From Bradyrhizobium sp. CIAT3101 (GTDB lineage: Bacteria; Pseudomonadota; Alphaproteobacteria; Rhizobiales; Xanthobacteraceae), in NCBI RefSeq assembly GCF_029714945.1, contig NZ_CP121634.1, positions 5,539,001 through 5,603,000 of the forward strand: a stretch of DNA of 64,000 nt, read 5' to 3'. The notes beneath the pieces were generated by a model. It searched no databases, was not told the origin of the DNA, and was given only the letters and a program-made list of their open reading frames with translations. A program made the position numbers and the translations under genes. Positions within the stretch are counted from its first letter, which is position 1; the number at the start of each line of letters is the position of its first letter. This document shows, piece by piece, positions 41,578 through 50,905 of the stretch.

Positions 41578-42966
41578 CTACTCCGCCGCCTGGCGCACGT
41601 GGCGCGCGGTCGGGGTGCGCATCGTCACCAGCTCTTCGGCCGCGGTCGGATGCAGCGCGATGGTCGCGTCGAAATCGGCCTTCGTCGCTTTCATCTTCAC
41701 CGCGATCGCGACCACTTGCGTCACCTCGGCGGCGCAATCGCCGACGATGTGGCAGCCGAGCACGCGGTCGGTCGAGCCGTCGACGACGAGCTTCATCAGC
41801 ACGCGGGTGTCGCGGCCGGACATCGTCGCCTTGATCGGACGGAACGACGTCTTGTAGATGTCGACGTGGCTGAACTGCGCGCGCGCTTCGGTTTCGGTCA
41901 GCCCGACGGTGCCGACCTCCGGCTGCGAAAACACCGCAGTCGGGATGTAGGAGTGATCGACCTGCACCGTACGCTTGCCGAACACGGTATCGGCGAAGGC
42001 GTGGCCCTCGCGGATCGCGACCGGGGTCAGATTGTGGCGATGGGTGACGTCGCCGATCGCGTAGATGCTGTCGACCGAGCTCTTCGAGAAATGATCGACC
42101 GCGATGCCGCCGTTCTTCGGATTGATGGCGACGCCGGCCTTCTCCAGGCCGAGATTGGCCACGGATGGATGACGGCCGATCGCGAACATCACCTGGTCGG
42201 ACGCGAGGCTCGATCCGTTCGACAGATGCGTGGTGAATTCCTCGCCGTGGCGATCGACCTTGTTCACCGTGCAGCCGGTGAGGATGGTGATGCCCTGCTT
42301 CTCCATCTCAGCTCGGACGTGGGCACGGACGTCCTCGTCGAAGCCGCGCAGGATGTTGTCGCCGCGATAGATCACGGTGACGTCGGAGCCGAAGCCGGCG
42401 AAGATGCCGGCGAACTCCAGCGCGATGTAGCCGCCGCCCTGGATCACGATCCGCCTCGGCAGCTTCTTCAGGTGAAACGCCTCGTTGGACGAGATCACAT
42501 GCTCGATGCCGGGAATCGCGGCGCCATGATTGGGCGCGCCGCCGGTGGCGATGAGGATGTACTTTGCAGTGATCTTCTTGTCATCCGCGAGCAGTCGAAC
42601 CGTATGCCGGTCCTCGATCACCGCGCGGCTCTTGACGACTTGCGCGCCGGACTTCTCGACATTCGTCGTGTAGGCCGCTTCCAGCCGCGCGATTTCCTTG
42701 TCCTTGTTGGCGATCAGCGTCGGCCAATCGAAGGTCGCGGGCGGAACGGTCCAGCCGAAGCCGGCGGCGTCCTCGAGCTCGTGACGGACATGCGAGCCGA
42801 TCACGAACAGCTTCTTCGGCACGCAGCCGCGGATCACGCAGGTGCCGCCCATGCGGTACTCTTCCGCGATCATGACGCGGGCACCGTATCCGGCCGCGAT
42901 GCGGGCGGCACGCACGCCGCCCGAACCGCCACCGATGACAAAGAGGTCGACGTCGAATTCAGCCAT
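41578..42966 (-). CDS. gor: Glutathione-disulfide reductase
   Basis: This 462-residue cytosolic flavoenzyme reduces GSSG with NADPH. FAD motif VIGGGSGGVRAARIAAGYGA is at the N terminus. The redox-active disulfide is Cys43-Cys48 in GGTCVIRGCVPKKL. The dimer domain ends with HPTAAEELVTMRTP, which carries the catalytic His. The pattern is glutathione reductase rather than lipoamide dehydrogenase (GTCVIRGCVPKK). ATG 42966 follows GGAG; an upstream in-frame ATG at 42987 is less likely. Confidence 0.93.
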   Translation of the reverse strand: MAEFDVDLFVIGGGSGGVRAARIAAGYGARVMIAEEYRMGGTCVIRGCVPKKLFVIGSHVRHELEDAAGFGWTVPPATFDWPTLIANKDKEIARLEAAYTTNVEKSGAQVVKSRAVIEDRHTVRLLADDKKITAKYILIATGGAPNHGAAIPGIEHVISSNEAFHLKKLPRRIVIQGGGYIALEFAGIFAGFGSDVTVIYRGDNILRGFDEDVRAHVRAEMEKQGITILTGCTVNKVDRHGEEFTTHLSNGSSLASDQVMFAIGRHPSVANLGLEKAGVAINPKNGGIAVDHFSKSSVDSIYAIGDVTHRHNLTPVAIREGHAFADTVFGKRTVQVDHSYIPTAVFSQPEVGTVGLTETEARAQFSHVDIYKTSFRPIKATMSGRDTRVLMKLVVDGSTDRVLGCHIVGDCAAEVTQVVAIAVKMKATKADFDATIALHPTAAEELVTMRTPTARHVRQAAE

Positions 42967-43045
42967 TGTCCACTCCGACCTCTTCAACCCAAACCGCGAC
43001 GGGCTCTGGGGCTTCCTGATCAGCTACCCTCTCAGATAGGTGCTG

Positions 43046-43558
43046 TTACATGTCCTTGCCACGCTTCTTCATCTCGGCGCGGAAGGCGCTCGCGACGACC
43101 TCGGAGAAGTTCCGCGCCCAATCGTTCATGACCTGCATGCTGAGGCTGATGGCCTTGGGCTCATTGGTGATCAGCTTCTGGCCGAGCGGCGATTTGTAGA
43201 ACGTGACGAGATCCTTCAGCTCCTGCTCGGTGAACTCGCCGGCATAGACCCCGACCATGCCCTCGCCGATCTCCTGCTCGCGACCGGCAAGCTGCTTGGC
43301 GATGACCGGGGCGAGCTCGTTGAGATCCTTCTGGTAGTTGAGGTTCTGGCCGATCAGCGTGGACTTGACCTTCTCGACCATGCCGGGCACCGCGCCGGCG
43401 TACATCGCGCTGGCGTTCTTCAGGGTCAAAATCTCCCTCGCCGCCGCAATCGCGCCCGGAGTGGGAGCTGCCGGCTGCTGCGCGGCCGCCGGCACCGCCC
43501 CCAGTGCCAGCACGAAGGCGAGGCACGCAGCGGGCACGATCTTCAAAGCGCTCTTCAT
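43046..43558 (-). CDS. Secreted DUF2059 family protein
   Basis: This 170-residue protein has a signal peptide (about 1-27, cleaved after AAA-QQ). DUF2059 helices follow, with [21 protein letters not shown] near residue 120. The domain is of unknown function. It overlaps the 3' end of rpiA by 4 bases, so both genes are on one transcript. gor begins downstream on the same strand after 79 bases. Confidence 0.88.
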   Translation of the reverse strand: MKSALKIVPAACLAFVLALGAVPAAAQQPAAPTPGAIAAAREILTLKNASAMYAGAVPGMVEKVKSTLIGQNLNYQKDLNELAPVIAKQLAGREQEIGEGMVGVYAGEFTEQELKDLVTFYKSPLGQKLITNEPKAISLSMQVMNDWARNFSEVVASAFRAEMKKRGKDM

Positions 43559-44280
43559 TTCCAGTCTCCTTTCGGCTTTCGCCGTTCAATCACGCGAATT
43601 CCCTCGCCACCCGCCAAAACAGCGGAGCTGGCCAAGCCGATAAACAACCCATGCTCGACCACGCCGGGGATCGCGCTCAACGCCTTGGCAAGACGGGGCG
43701 GATCCGCAATACGTCCGAGTTCGGCATCGACGATCCAGTGTCCGCCATCGGTGACGAAAACGTGGCCATCCTTGACCCCGCCTTTGGCCTTGCGGACCGC
43801 CATTTGCCCGGAAACGCCGCATTCCGCAAATGCCTGCTCGATCGCGCGACGGGTCGCGCCGAGCCCGAACGGGATGACCTCGACCGGCAGCGGAAAGCGG
43901 CCGAGCATCGGCACCCATTTGGTGTCGTCGGCAATCACGATCATGCGATCCGAGGCGGCCGCGACGATCTTCTCACGCAGCAGCGCACCGCCACCGCCCT
44001 TGATCAAATTGAGCTCGGGATCGATCTCGTCGGCGCCGTCGACGGTCATGTCGAGATGGTCGATCTCATCGAGCGTGGTCAGCTTCACGCCGCAGCGCTC
44101 CGCGTCGGCACGCGTCGCCTCGGACGTCGGCACGCCGATCACCTTGAGGCCGGCGGCGACGCGTTCGCCCAGCAGCTCGACGAAGTGCTTGGCCGTCGAA
44201 CCGGTCCCGAGGCCGAGCTGCATGCCGTCACGCACCTCTTCCAGCGCGCGCGCCGCAGCCTGCCGCTTCAACTGGTCCAT
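43555..44280 (-). CDS. rpiA: Ribose-5-phosphate isomerase A
   Basis: This 241-residue cytosolic enzyme interconverts ribose 5-phosphate and ribulose 5-phosphate. Signature segments are [43 protein letters not shown] and [19 protein letters not shown]. The acidic catalytic Asp/Glu pair (DGADEID) and Lys ([11 protein letters not shown]) are intact. ATG 44280 starts the usual N terminus DQLKRQAA. It is divergent from gph. Confidence 0.93.
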   Translation of the reverse strand: MDQLKRQAAARALEEVRDGMQLGLGTGSTAKHFVELLGERVAAGLKVIGVPTSEATRADAERCGVKLTTLDEIDHLDMTVDGADEIDPELNLIKGGGGALLREKIVAAASDRMIVIADDTKWVPMLGRFPLPVEVIPFGLGATRRAIEQAFAECGVSGQMAVRKAKGGVKDGHVFVTDGGHWIVDAELGRIADPPRLAKALSAIPGVVEHGLFIGLASSAVLAGGEGIRVIERRKPKGDWK

Positions 44281-44451
44281 GTTCACGTCCGGGCCGCCTC
44301 TCAAGTCAGGGGTGCCGCAGGTCTCGTCGGTTGCGGCGGGCCTATGTAGCCTCGTTTTTCCCCGGAGAACAGGGTCCGGGAACAGGTCTATAAGCCGATC
44401 TTATAGCTCCGCCCCTTGCACCGGTACGGCCGGGCCGGTAGCGCTTGGATC

Positions 44452-45141
44452 ATGACCTCCTCCCAAAAGACCTCCCCCTACACTCTCGTCTTCGATCTCG
44501 ACGGCACGCTTGTGGATACGGCGCCCGACCTGATCACCGCGCTGAATTACGTGCTCGACCGCGAAGGCCTGCCGCCCGTGCCGGTGGCCTCGGCCCGCAA
44601 CATGATCGGCGCCGGCGCCCGCAAGCTGATCGAGCGAGGCCTGGAGGCCGAGGGCCGCACGGTCACGCCGGCCGACATGGACCGGATGACGGCGGATTTC
44701 ATCGCCTATTACGCCGACAATATCGCGGTCGAATCGCGCCCCTTCGAGGGGCTCCTGGAGGCGCTCGACCTGTTCTCGGCCCAGGGCCATCGTCTCGCGG
44801 TCTGCACCAACAAGCTGGAATGGCTGTCGAAGCGGCTCCTGGACCAGCTCGACCTGAGCCGGCGGTTCGCGGCGATCTGCGGCGCGGACACTTTTGGGGT
44901 CCAGAAGCCCGATCCGACCATTTTCCGCGAGACCGTGGCGCGGGCCGGCGGTGAGGTCAAAGCCAGCATCATGGTCGGCGACGCCGGAACCGATGTCGGC
45001 GTGGCCCGTCGCGCCGGGGTGCCAGTGATCGGGGTCAGTTTCGGCTACACGGACGTGCCGATCGCCGATCTGAAGCCGGACCGTCTGATCCATCACATGC
45101 GCGACCTGCCGGCTGCCGCAAACAGCCTGATGACGGCCTAG
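44452..45141 (+). CDS. gph: Phosphoglycolate phosphatase (HAD superfamily)
   Basis: This 229-residue enzyme has HAD motif I LVFDLDGTLVDTAPDLI with nucleophile Asp, motif II AVCTNK, motif III Lys in GVQKPDP and motif IV VGDAGTDVGVARRAG. This is the Gph pattern for clearing 2-phosphoglycolate. The start at 44452 gives the standard N terminus; earlier in-frame ATG 44416 adds a non-conserved stretch. It is divergent from rpiA, and the 171 bases between them form a shared promoter region. Confidence 0.88.
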   Translation: MTSSQKTSPYTLVFDLDGTLVDTAPDLITALNYVLDREGLPPVPVASARNMIGAGARKLIERGLEAEGRTVTPADMDRMTADFIAYYADNIAVESRPFEGLLEALDLFSAQGHRLAVCTNKLEWLSKRLLDQLDLSRRFAAICGADTFGVQKPDPTIFRETVARAGGEVKASIMVGDAGTDVGVARRAGVPVIGVSFGYTDVPIADLKPDRLIHHMRDLPAAANSLMTA

Positions 45142-45298
45142 CCTCCGCGCAAGGCCCTGACATAGCTGCGTTATTCCACGGAACCCTGCGTTAACCATCT
45201 ATTAACTATGCGCAGTCCGCCGGTTGCTTGCCCCAGGCGACGCTCATAAGGTCCGCGCGGGGTTATGTGGCGGTTCGTCGCAGTAGAAGTGGATGGTC

Positions 45299-45781
45299 AT
45301 GCGTCGTGTCATCGCGATTGCGCTAGCGGGAGCGAGCCTTGGCGGCTGCTCCTCGATGTCTTGGGACATGTTCAAATCGGCGCCGCCGACCGTCCAGGTC
45401 CGGCTCGAATCCAATCCCCCGGGCGCCGACGCCAAAACCTCGCTCGGTCCGGGCTGCAAGACCCCCTGCTCGGTCTCGGTTCCCGCGCCGGAGGCTCCGT
45501 TCACGGTCGATTACGTCCTCAACAAGTACCAGCCGACCAGCGTGCCGGTGAACGTGATCAAGAATCCCGGCGATTTCACCACGCCCGCGACGGTGACCAC
45601 CGATCCGAACCCGGTGTTCGCGGAGCTTCAGCCGGCGGTGCCGCCCAAGCCGGTGAAGAAGAAGCCGCACCGGCCGAAGAAGCCGAAACCGGCCGCAGCC
45701 GCACCCGACGCGGCGCCGGCCGATGCTGCAGCGCCCGCAGCCGGCTCTGCGTTCCCCGATCCGAACGCGGGCAAGCGCTAA
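45299..45781 (+). CDS. PEGA-domain-like lipoprotein
   Basis: This 160-residue protein has a signal with lipobox LGGC at about 14-17. A short PEGA-like beta region follows, starting VQVRLESNPPGADAKTSLGPGCKTPCSVSVPAPEAPFTVDY. It ends in a Lys/Pro-rich then Ala/Pro-rich tail. It is probably attached to a cell-envelope membrane; role unknown. ATG 45299 was preferred over 45293 because AGAAG lies at proper distance. Poly-Lys stretch KPVKKKPHRPKKPKP may contact cell-wall polymer (inference). Confidence 0.75.
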   Translation: MRRVIAIALAGASLGGCSSMSWDMFKSAPPTVQVRLESNPPGADAKTSLGPGCKTPCSVSVPAPEAPFTVDYVLNKYQPTSVPVNVIKNPGDFTTPATVTTDPNPVFAELQPAVPPKPVKKKPHRPKKPKPAAAAPDAAPADAAAPAAGSAFPDPNAGKR

Positions 45782-45901
45782 TCCAAGCGCTAATCTACGT
45801 ATACCACCCGATTGTCTCAGCCGCGTCCGATGCTTAGATTGCGTCTCAAGCACCGCTGAAGCAAAGGTGCGCCCGTCGCCGTAAGTGACAAGGCATTTGG
45901 T

Positions 45902-46954
45902 ATGAACGGACCTATCGCGAGCCCTCCCGCTCCAGCGAGCCCCCTCGCCGCGCTGTCGAGCGCGATGACCGATCCGTTCGGACGGACCATCTCCTATTTG
46001 CGCGTCTCCGTGACCGATCGCTGCGATCTGCGTTGCTTCTATTGCATGTCGGAAGACATGACGTTTCTGCCCAAGGCCGACCTGCTGACGCTCGAGGAAC
46101 TCGACCGGCTCTGTTCCGCCTTCATCGCCAAGGGCGTGAAGAAGCTGCGGCTCACCGGCGGCGAGCCGCTGGTCCGGCGCAACGTGATGTCGCTGGTACG
46201 CTCGCTGTCGCGCCATCTGACGAGCGGCGCGCTGGGCGAACTGACGCTGACCACCAACGGCACGCAGCTGGCAAAGCATGCGCAGGAGCTTGCCGATTGC
46301 GGTGTCCGCCGCATCAACGTCTCGCTCGACACGCTCGATCCCAAGAAATTCCGCGAGATCACGCGCTGGGGCGAAATCGACAAGGTGCTTGAAGGCATCG
46401 AGGCGGCGCGCGCTGCAGGGCTCGCGGTGAAGATCAACGCGGTGGCGCTGAAGAACCTCAACGAGGACGAGCTTCCCGATCTGATGCGCTGGGCGCATGG
46501 CAAGAACATGGGGCTGACCTTGATCGAGGTGATGCCGATGGGCGAGATCGGTTCAGGCCGCATCGACCAGTATCTGCCGCTGTCACTGGTGCGCGCGCGG
46601 CTCGCCCAGCAATTCACGCTGACGGATCTCGCCGAGAGCACCGGCGGGCCGGCGCGCTATGTCAGCGTTGCCGAGACCGGCGGCAAGCTCGGCTTCATCA
46701 CGCCGATGACTCATAATTTCTGCGAATCCTGCAACCGGGTGCGCGTCACCTGCACGGGCACGCTGCACACCTGCCTCGGACACGAGGATGCCTCGGATCT
46801 GCGCAAGCCGCTCCGTGCATCTGATGACGACACGCTGCTGGCGGCTGCGATCGACCGCGCCATCGGGCTGAAGCCCAAGGGCCACGATTTCATCATCGAC
46901 CGCCGCCACGACCGCCCCAGCGTCTCCAGGCACATGAGCGTGACCGGCGGCTAG
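45902..46954 (+). CDS. moaA: GTP 3',8-cyclase (molybdenum cofactor biosynthesis)
   Basis: This 350-residue radical SAM enzyme catalyses the first step of molybdopterin synthesis. The N-terminal cluster is Cys41, Cys45, Cys48 in CDLRCFYC and the SAM contact is [11 protein letters not shown]. The C-terminal second cluster is [19 protein letters not shown], CxxC then 13 residues then C, as in MoaA. The end (SVTGG) keeps the C-terminal Gly-Gly needed for activity. No other moa gene is adjacent, so the operon is broken up. Confidence 0.95.
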   Translation: MNGPIASPPAPASPLAALSSAMTDPFGRTISYLRVSVTDRCDLRCFYCMSEDMTFLPKADLLTLEELDRLCSAFIAKGVKKLRLTGGEPLVRRNVMSLVRSLSRHLTSGALGELTLTTNGTQLAKHAQELADCGVRRINVSLDTLDPKKFREITRWGEIDKVLEGIEAARAAGLAVKINAVALKNLNEDELPDLMRWAHGKNMGLTLIEVMPMGEIGSGRIDQYLPLSLVRARLAQQFTLTDLAESTGGPARYVSVAETGGKLGFITPMTHNFCESCNRVRVTCTGTLHTCLGHEDASDLRKPLRASDDDTLLAAAIDRAIGLKPKGHDFIIDRRHDRPSVSRHMSVTGG

Positions 46955-46969
46955 CACGACCGGGAACGA

Positions 46970-48331
46970 TCAGGCCGGCTTGTGCATGAAGAACTGGGCG
47001 ATGATCGTCGCACCCAGGAACGTACCCGCATTCGCCATCAGCGAGACAACGACGATCCGCCAGCCGAGCGATCGAAACGCCGGCATGTCCTTGGCGATGG
47101 ATAGACCCGCAAACGCCAGGAGCGGCGTCGCGAGCGCGAGAAAGTTGATCTTGCCGGTCATGGCTGCGATCTCGGCAGCAAAGGGCATGGCAGGATTGGT
47201 CAGGGCCATCGCGACAAGGGATACCCAGACCACGGCCGGCACCCAGCCCTTCGTGAGCAGGTAGATGAGGTGACCGATCATCACGGCCGCCACGATGATC
47301 GCGGCGCCGGCGAGAACCGACGCGTCCGGCACAGTCTTGTAGGCGATGTAATTGCCGATCAGGGCAATGAGCGTGCTCACGATCCAGATCGAGAAGCGCT
47401 CGATCGCCGACACGTCGGCCGTCTGTTGATGCGCAAGCGTCGCGTCGGCGGCGGCCGGCGACGTCAATTCCTCCGAAGTGGCCTCGCGGCCGCGACCAAG
47501 GATCGGCTCGAGCACGCCGTACGCCCAGACCGTGAAAGGCAGCGACAGAAACAGCGTGAAGTACGTGCCAATGGTCGTCGTGATCAGATTGCTCGCCGCG
47601 GCGAAGGCAGCGATATCCTTGGCAAGATCAGCGCTCTGTTGAGCTGCAATCGCACCGGACGCGGCCGCCATCATGCTGCCTGAGCCGACGCCGGCCCCCA
47701 TGGCGAGAGCGAGCGGATCGAAGATGCCGAGACCGGTGATGACACCCGCGAAGATGGCGATGAAGACGGCGCCAAAGATCGTGCCGGTCATGTATTCGGC
47801 GAGGACACCACGCCCCTCGGCGCTGTTCATCCCGTACTTTTCGCCGATGATGGCGAGGCTCGGCTCGCGCCCGACGGAAAAGGTTGCGCCGATCGCTTCT
47901 CGCTTGATGCCGAGCAGCAGGGCTACCGGCAGGCCGAACACCATCGTGCCGAAAAAATGCCCGAACTCCTGGAACACCAGCGCCCAGCCGGCGGTCAGGA
48001 TTTTCGGCAGCGATCCGCCGACCAGCAATCCGAGCTTGGCGACAAACAGAAGCAAGGCCGGCTGGAGCGCGGCCGCCGCGATCGTCTGGGTCCCCAGCTC
48101 GAACCGCACCACGGCCGGAAGACGCGGACTCGCAAGACCCCAGGCCGCGCCAAGAAGCAGCGCCCAGAGCAAGGGCAACAGCACGACCTTGTAGGTCCCG
48201 CCGAGTGGGACTGCGACCGCGCCGATCAATTCAGCGAGCAGGACGGTGACGAAGACGCCGACGAAGACCTTTGGCAGGCCCGACCGATTTGCATCGATTG
48301 CGGTTGGCGATGCCGATGTGACGTTGCTCAT
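46970..48331 (-). CDS. DUF3100 family membrane protein
   Basis: This 453-residue integral membrane protein has about 11-12 hydrophobic segments. FSVGREPSLAIIGEKYGMNSAEGRGVLAEYMTGT and GAGVGSGSMMAAASGAIAA are the conserved DUF3100 segments, possibly a transport site. The family's function is unknown. It lies on the same strand as the aldehyde dehydrogenase and hydroxyacid dehydrogenase, 42 bases downstream, and could be the transporter for that pathway. ATG 48331 was preferred over 48349 because a G-rich site precedes it. Confidence 0.8.
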   Translation of the reverse strand: MSNVTSASPTAIDANRSGLPKVFVGVFVTVLLAELIGAVAVPLGGTYKVVLLPLLWALLLGAAWGLASPRLPAVVRFELGTQTIAAAALQPALLLFVAKLGLLVGGSLPKILTAGWALVFQEFGHFFGTMVFGLPVALLLGIKREAIGATFSVGREPSLAIIGEKYGMNSAEGRGVLAEYMTGTIFGAVFIAIFAGVITGLGIFDPLALAMGAGVGSGSMMAAASGAIAAQQSADLAKDIAAFAAASNLITTTIGTYFTLFLSLPFTVWAYGVLEPILGRGREATSEELTSPAAADATLAHQQTADVSAIERFSIWIVSTLIALIGNYIAYKTVPDASVLAGAAIIVAAVMIGHLIYLLTKGWVPAVVWVSLVAMALTNPAMPFAAEIAAMTGKINFLALATPLLAFAGLSIAKDMPAFRSLGWRIVVVSLMANAGTFLGATIIAQFFMHKPA

Positions 48332-48373
48332 GCGAAGCCCCCGTTCCACGATGAGATGAATGTCTTGCAGGCG

Positions 48374-49903
48374 TCACTCCCGCACGCCCGGTGCATAGCC
48401 GAAGCCCACAGCGGGCTCGGCCGCGGTCTCGACCCAGACGCTCTTGACCTGGGTGTACTCGAAGAGAGTTTCGACACCGCTCGAACGACCATAGCCGCTC
48501 ATGCCGAAGCCGCCGAAGGGCGATGCGACGCTGATCGTCTTGTAGGAGTTGATCCAGAACGTCCCGGCCCTGACTTGCGCGGCGACCCGATGCGCGCGCG
48601 CGACATTGCCCGTCCACACCGCGCCTGCCAGACCAAAATCGCTGTCGTTGGCGAGCGCGATCGCGTCTTCCTCGGTGTCGAACGGGATTGCGGCAACGAC
48701 CGGCCCAAAAATCTCGTCGCGCGCGACCGCCATGCTGTTGCTGACGTCGCGCAACACGGTCGGAGCGACGAAGAAGCCGCCCTGCTTCGTGCTCCCGTCG
48801 GTGCCGGTCGCAAGCGTCGCACCTTCTGCCAGGCCCTGCTTCACCATCGCGAGCACGCGGGAGTATTGCCGGGCGTTGTTGATCGGCCCGACCTCGGTAT
48901 CCGCCGCATCGGGTGCACCGACCTTCAGCCGCGCAGCACCATCCGCGACCATCTTGACGAAGCGATCGTAGACGGAGCGCTCGACCAGCAGCCGCGAGCC
49001 GGCGACGCAGCTCTGCCCGGCGCCGGCGAAGATCGCCGACTGGGCACCGATCGCGGCGCGCGCAAGGTCGGCGTCGGCGAACACGATGTTGGCGGACTTG
49101 CCACCGAGCTCGAGCACGCAGGGCAGCAGCCGCTTGGCGGCTGCTTCCGCGATCAGCCGGCCCGTCGGCACCGACCCCACGAACACCACTTTCTTCACCG
49201 CCGGCTGGCCAAGCGCAGCCTGCCCCGTCGTGTGGCCGTAGCCTGCGAGCACGTTGACGAGACCGACCGGAAGCCCCGCCTGCTCGGCGAGAAGCGCAAG
49301 CGCCATCGAGGTCAGCGGCGTCAGCTCCGAAGGTTTCAGCAGCACGCCGTTGCCCATCGCGATGGCTGGTGCGACCTGCCAGCCGCAGGTGAAGATCGGG
49401 GCGTTCCAGGGCGTGATCTGCAGGACGATTCCGACGGGCTCGCGCCTGGTGTAGTTGAGATGGCTCGACGGCACCGGGATCACGTCGCCATGGAATTTGT
49501 CGGCCCAGCCGGCATAGTACTCGAACATCTCGGCGACCTTGGCGACCTCGACGCGGGTATCGCGGATCGGCTTGCCGGCCGACAGCGACTCCAGGCGCGC
49601 CAGCTCTTCCGCCTTGCCCTGAATTGCGCGCGCGATCGCCTGCATGACGCGGCCGCGGCCCGCGCCGGTCAGCCGTGTCCAGGCACCTTGTGCCGCGACG
49701 GCCGCTTTGGCCGCCTCGGCGACCACGGCCTCGCCGGCATCATGATAGGCATAGAGCGGCGCACCCGTTGCGGGATCGTCGATCGTGATGAGCGCGCCCG
49801 CACCGAGAGCGATACGGCCCGCGACGTGAGATCCGATCGCCGCGCAGTCAGGCCAGAACGGGGTGAGCGCATCGCGCAGCCGCGTGTCGATGAAGGGGGT
49901 CAT
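48374..49903 (-). CDS. NAD-dependent aldehyde dehydrogenase
   Basis: This 509-residue enzyme has a full active site: Asn167 in ITPWNAP, Lys190 in LLKPSEL, Glu265 in LELGGKSAN and Cys299 in AGQSCVAGSR. It is in the broad ALDH family. The N-terminal 30 residues (FIDTRLRDALTPFWPDC) are longer than usual. The start could be ATG 49903 or the GTG at 49915, which would overlap the previous stop as GTGA. Substrate probably a semialdehyde formed by the adjacent hydroxyacid dehydrogenase (inference). Confidence 0.9.
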   Translation of the reverse strand: MTPFIDTRLRDALTPFWPDCAAIGSHVAGRIALGAGALITIDDPATGAPLYAYHDAGEAVVAEAAKAAVAAQGAWTRLTGAGRGRVMQAIARAIQGKAEELARLESLSAGKPIRDTRVEVAKVAEMFEYYAGWADKFHGDVIPVPSSHLNYTRREPVGIVLQITPWNAPIFTCGWQVAPAIAMGNGVLLKPSELTPLTSMALALLAEQAGLPVGLVNVLAGYGHTTGQAALGQPAVKKVVFVGSVPTGRLIAEAAAKRLLPCVLELGGKSANIVFADADLARAAIGAQSAIFAGAGQSCVAGSRLLVERSVYDRFVKMVADGAARLKVGAPDAADTEVGPINNARQYSRVLAMVKQGLAEGATLATGTDGSTKQGGFFVAPTVLRDVSNSMAVARDEIFGPVVAAIPFDTEEDAIALANDSDFGLAGAVWTGNVARAHRVAAQVRAGTFWINSYKTISVASPFGGFGMSGYGRSSGVETLFEYTQVKSVWVETAAEPAVGFGYAPGVRE

Positions 49904-49911
49904 GGTGTCGC

Positions 49912-50784
49912 TCACATCCTGCCGAGCTGCAGCTCGACGATCCTGTTGAAGTCTTCGCCATCGCCGATCGAGCCGGCGCTCTCCGACCAGATCCGCGCGG
50001 TTTCCTGCGCGATCGGTAGATCGAGCGCGAGCTTGGCGATGAGTTGAGTGGCCAGGCGGACATCCTTGCGCATCAGCGCCATGGTGAAGCCGGAATCGAA
50101 GGCGCCGTTCAGGATCCATGTCGGCAGATTGACCAGCGTGACACCGGATCGGCCGGAGCCGGCATTGAGGCCTTCGAGCAGCCTTGCCGGATCGACCTCG
50201 GCGTCGCGCGCGATGCGCATCGCTTCGGCCGCGGTCAGCAGATGTGCCGCGCAGAGCAGGTTGTTGATGATCTTGCAGACGTGCCCGGCGCCGACCGATC
50301 CCACATGGACCCGCTTGGCGCTCATGTCGCTGAGGATCGGTTCGACCGCGGCGACATCGTCATCCGCGCCGCCGATCACCATGGTCATGGTCGCGGTGAT
50401 GGCGCCCTTCGGACCGCCGCTGACCGGCGCATCGATCATCGCCATGCCCTGCGCGGCAAGAGAAGCGGCGAGCCGGCGGGTCGTGTCGGGATGGGAGGTC
50501 GAGGTGTCGACCACACGCAGGCCCGGCCTCGCATGGGCGATGACGCCGCCCGGGCCGGCCACGACGGCTTCGACGATCTCGGCGGTCGGCAAGGAGAGGA
50601 CCAGCAGATCCGCGCGGGCGCAGAGTGGTCCGACGCCTTCGAAAACCGCGATGCCCTCCGCTGCGATCGCGCTGCGGGCCGCTGCCGAGGCATCGGTCCC
50701 GAGCACCTCATGCCCGGCTCGCTTGAGCGAGAGCGCCATGCCGCGCCCCATATTCCCGAGCCCAACGACGCCAACGACTGCCAT
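49912..50784 (-). CDS. Beta-hydroxyacid dehydrogenase (3-hydroxyisobutyrate dehydrogenase-like)
   Basis: This 290-residue enzyme oxidises a hydroxyacid to a semialdehyde with NAD(P)+. VVGLGNMGRGMALSLKRAGHEV is the Rossmann motif, DAPVSGGPKGA the substrate loop and GHVCKIINNLL carries the catalytic Lys. The aldehyde dehydrogenase downstream would act on the product. ATG 50784 follows GGGACA. The gene is divergent from the LysR regulator with a 121-base region between that holds an inverted repeat. Confidence 0.9.
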   Translation of the reverse strand: MAVVGVVGLGNMGRGMALSLKRAGHEVLGTDASAAARSAIAAEGIAVFEGVGPLCARADLLVLSLPTAEIVEAVVAGPGGVIAHARPGLRVVDTSTSHPDTTRRLAASLAAQGMAMIDAPVSGGPKGAITATMTMVIGGADDDVAAVEPILSDMSAKRVHVGSVGAGHVCKIINNLLCAAHLLTAAEAMRIARDAEVDPARLLEGLNAGSGRSGVTLVNLPTWILNGAFDSGFTMALMRKDVRLATQLIAKLALDLPIAQETARIWSESAGSIGDGEDFNRIVELQLGRM

Positions 50785-50864
50785 GTCCCTGTCCCTCGCC
50801 TCAGATTGCCGTGAAATCATAGGGATCCGGGGCCGGCCCGGGCATCAGCGGCGCGGTTGCCTAA

Positions 50865-50883
50865 TGTTGCCTCATAGGCAACA
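50865..50883. promoter_or_regulatory. LysR-type inverted repeat in the divergent promoter
   Basis: TGTTGCC, five bases (TCATA), GGCAACA, a perfect 7-bp inverted repeat. A direct extra copy of GTTGCCT lies 11 bases before it (50856-50862). This is the expected recognition site for the adjacent LysR protein. Confidence 0.7.
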
Positions 50884-50905
50884 CTTTGGCAGGAGTAACC
50901 CGGCC

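Noticed and set aside
47957..50047. Plus-strand open frame of nearly 700 codons
   Set aside because: It is antisense to DUF3100 and the aldehyde dehydrogenase; the protein is low-complexity Arg/Asp/His-rich.
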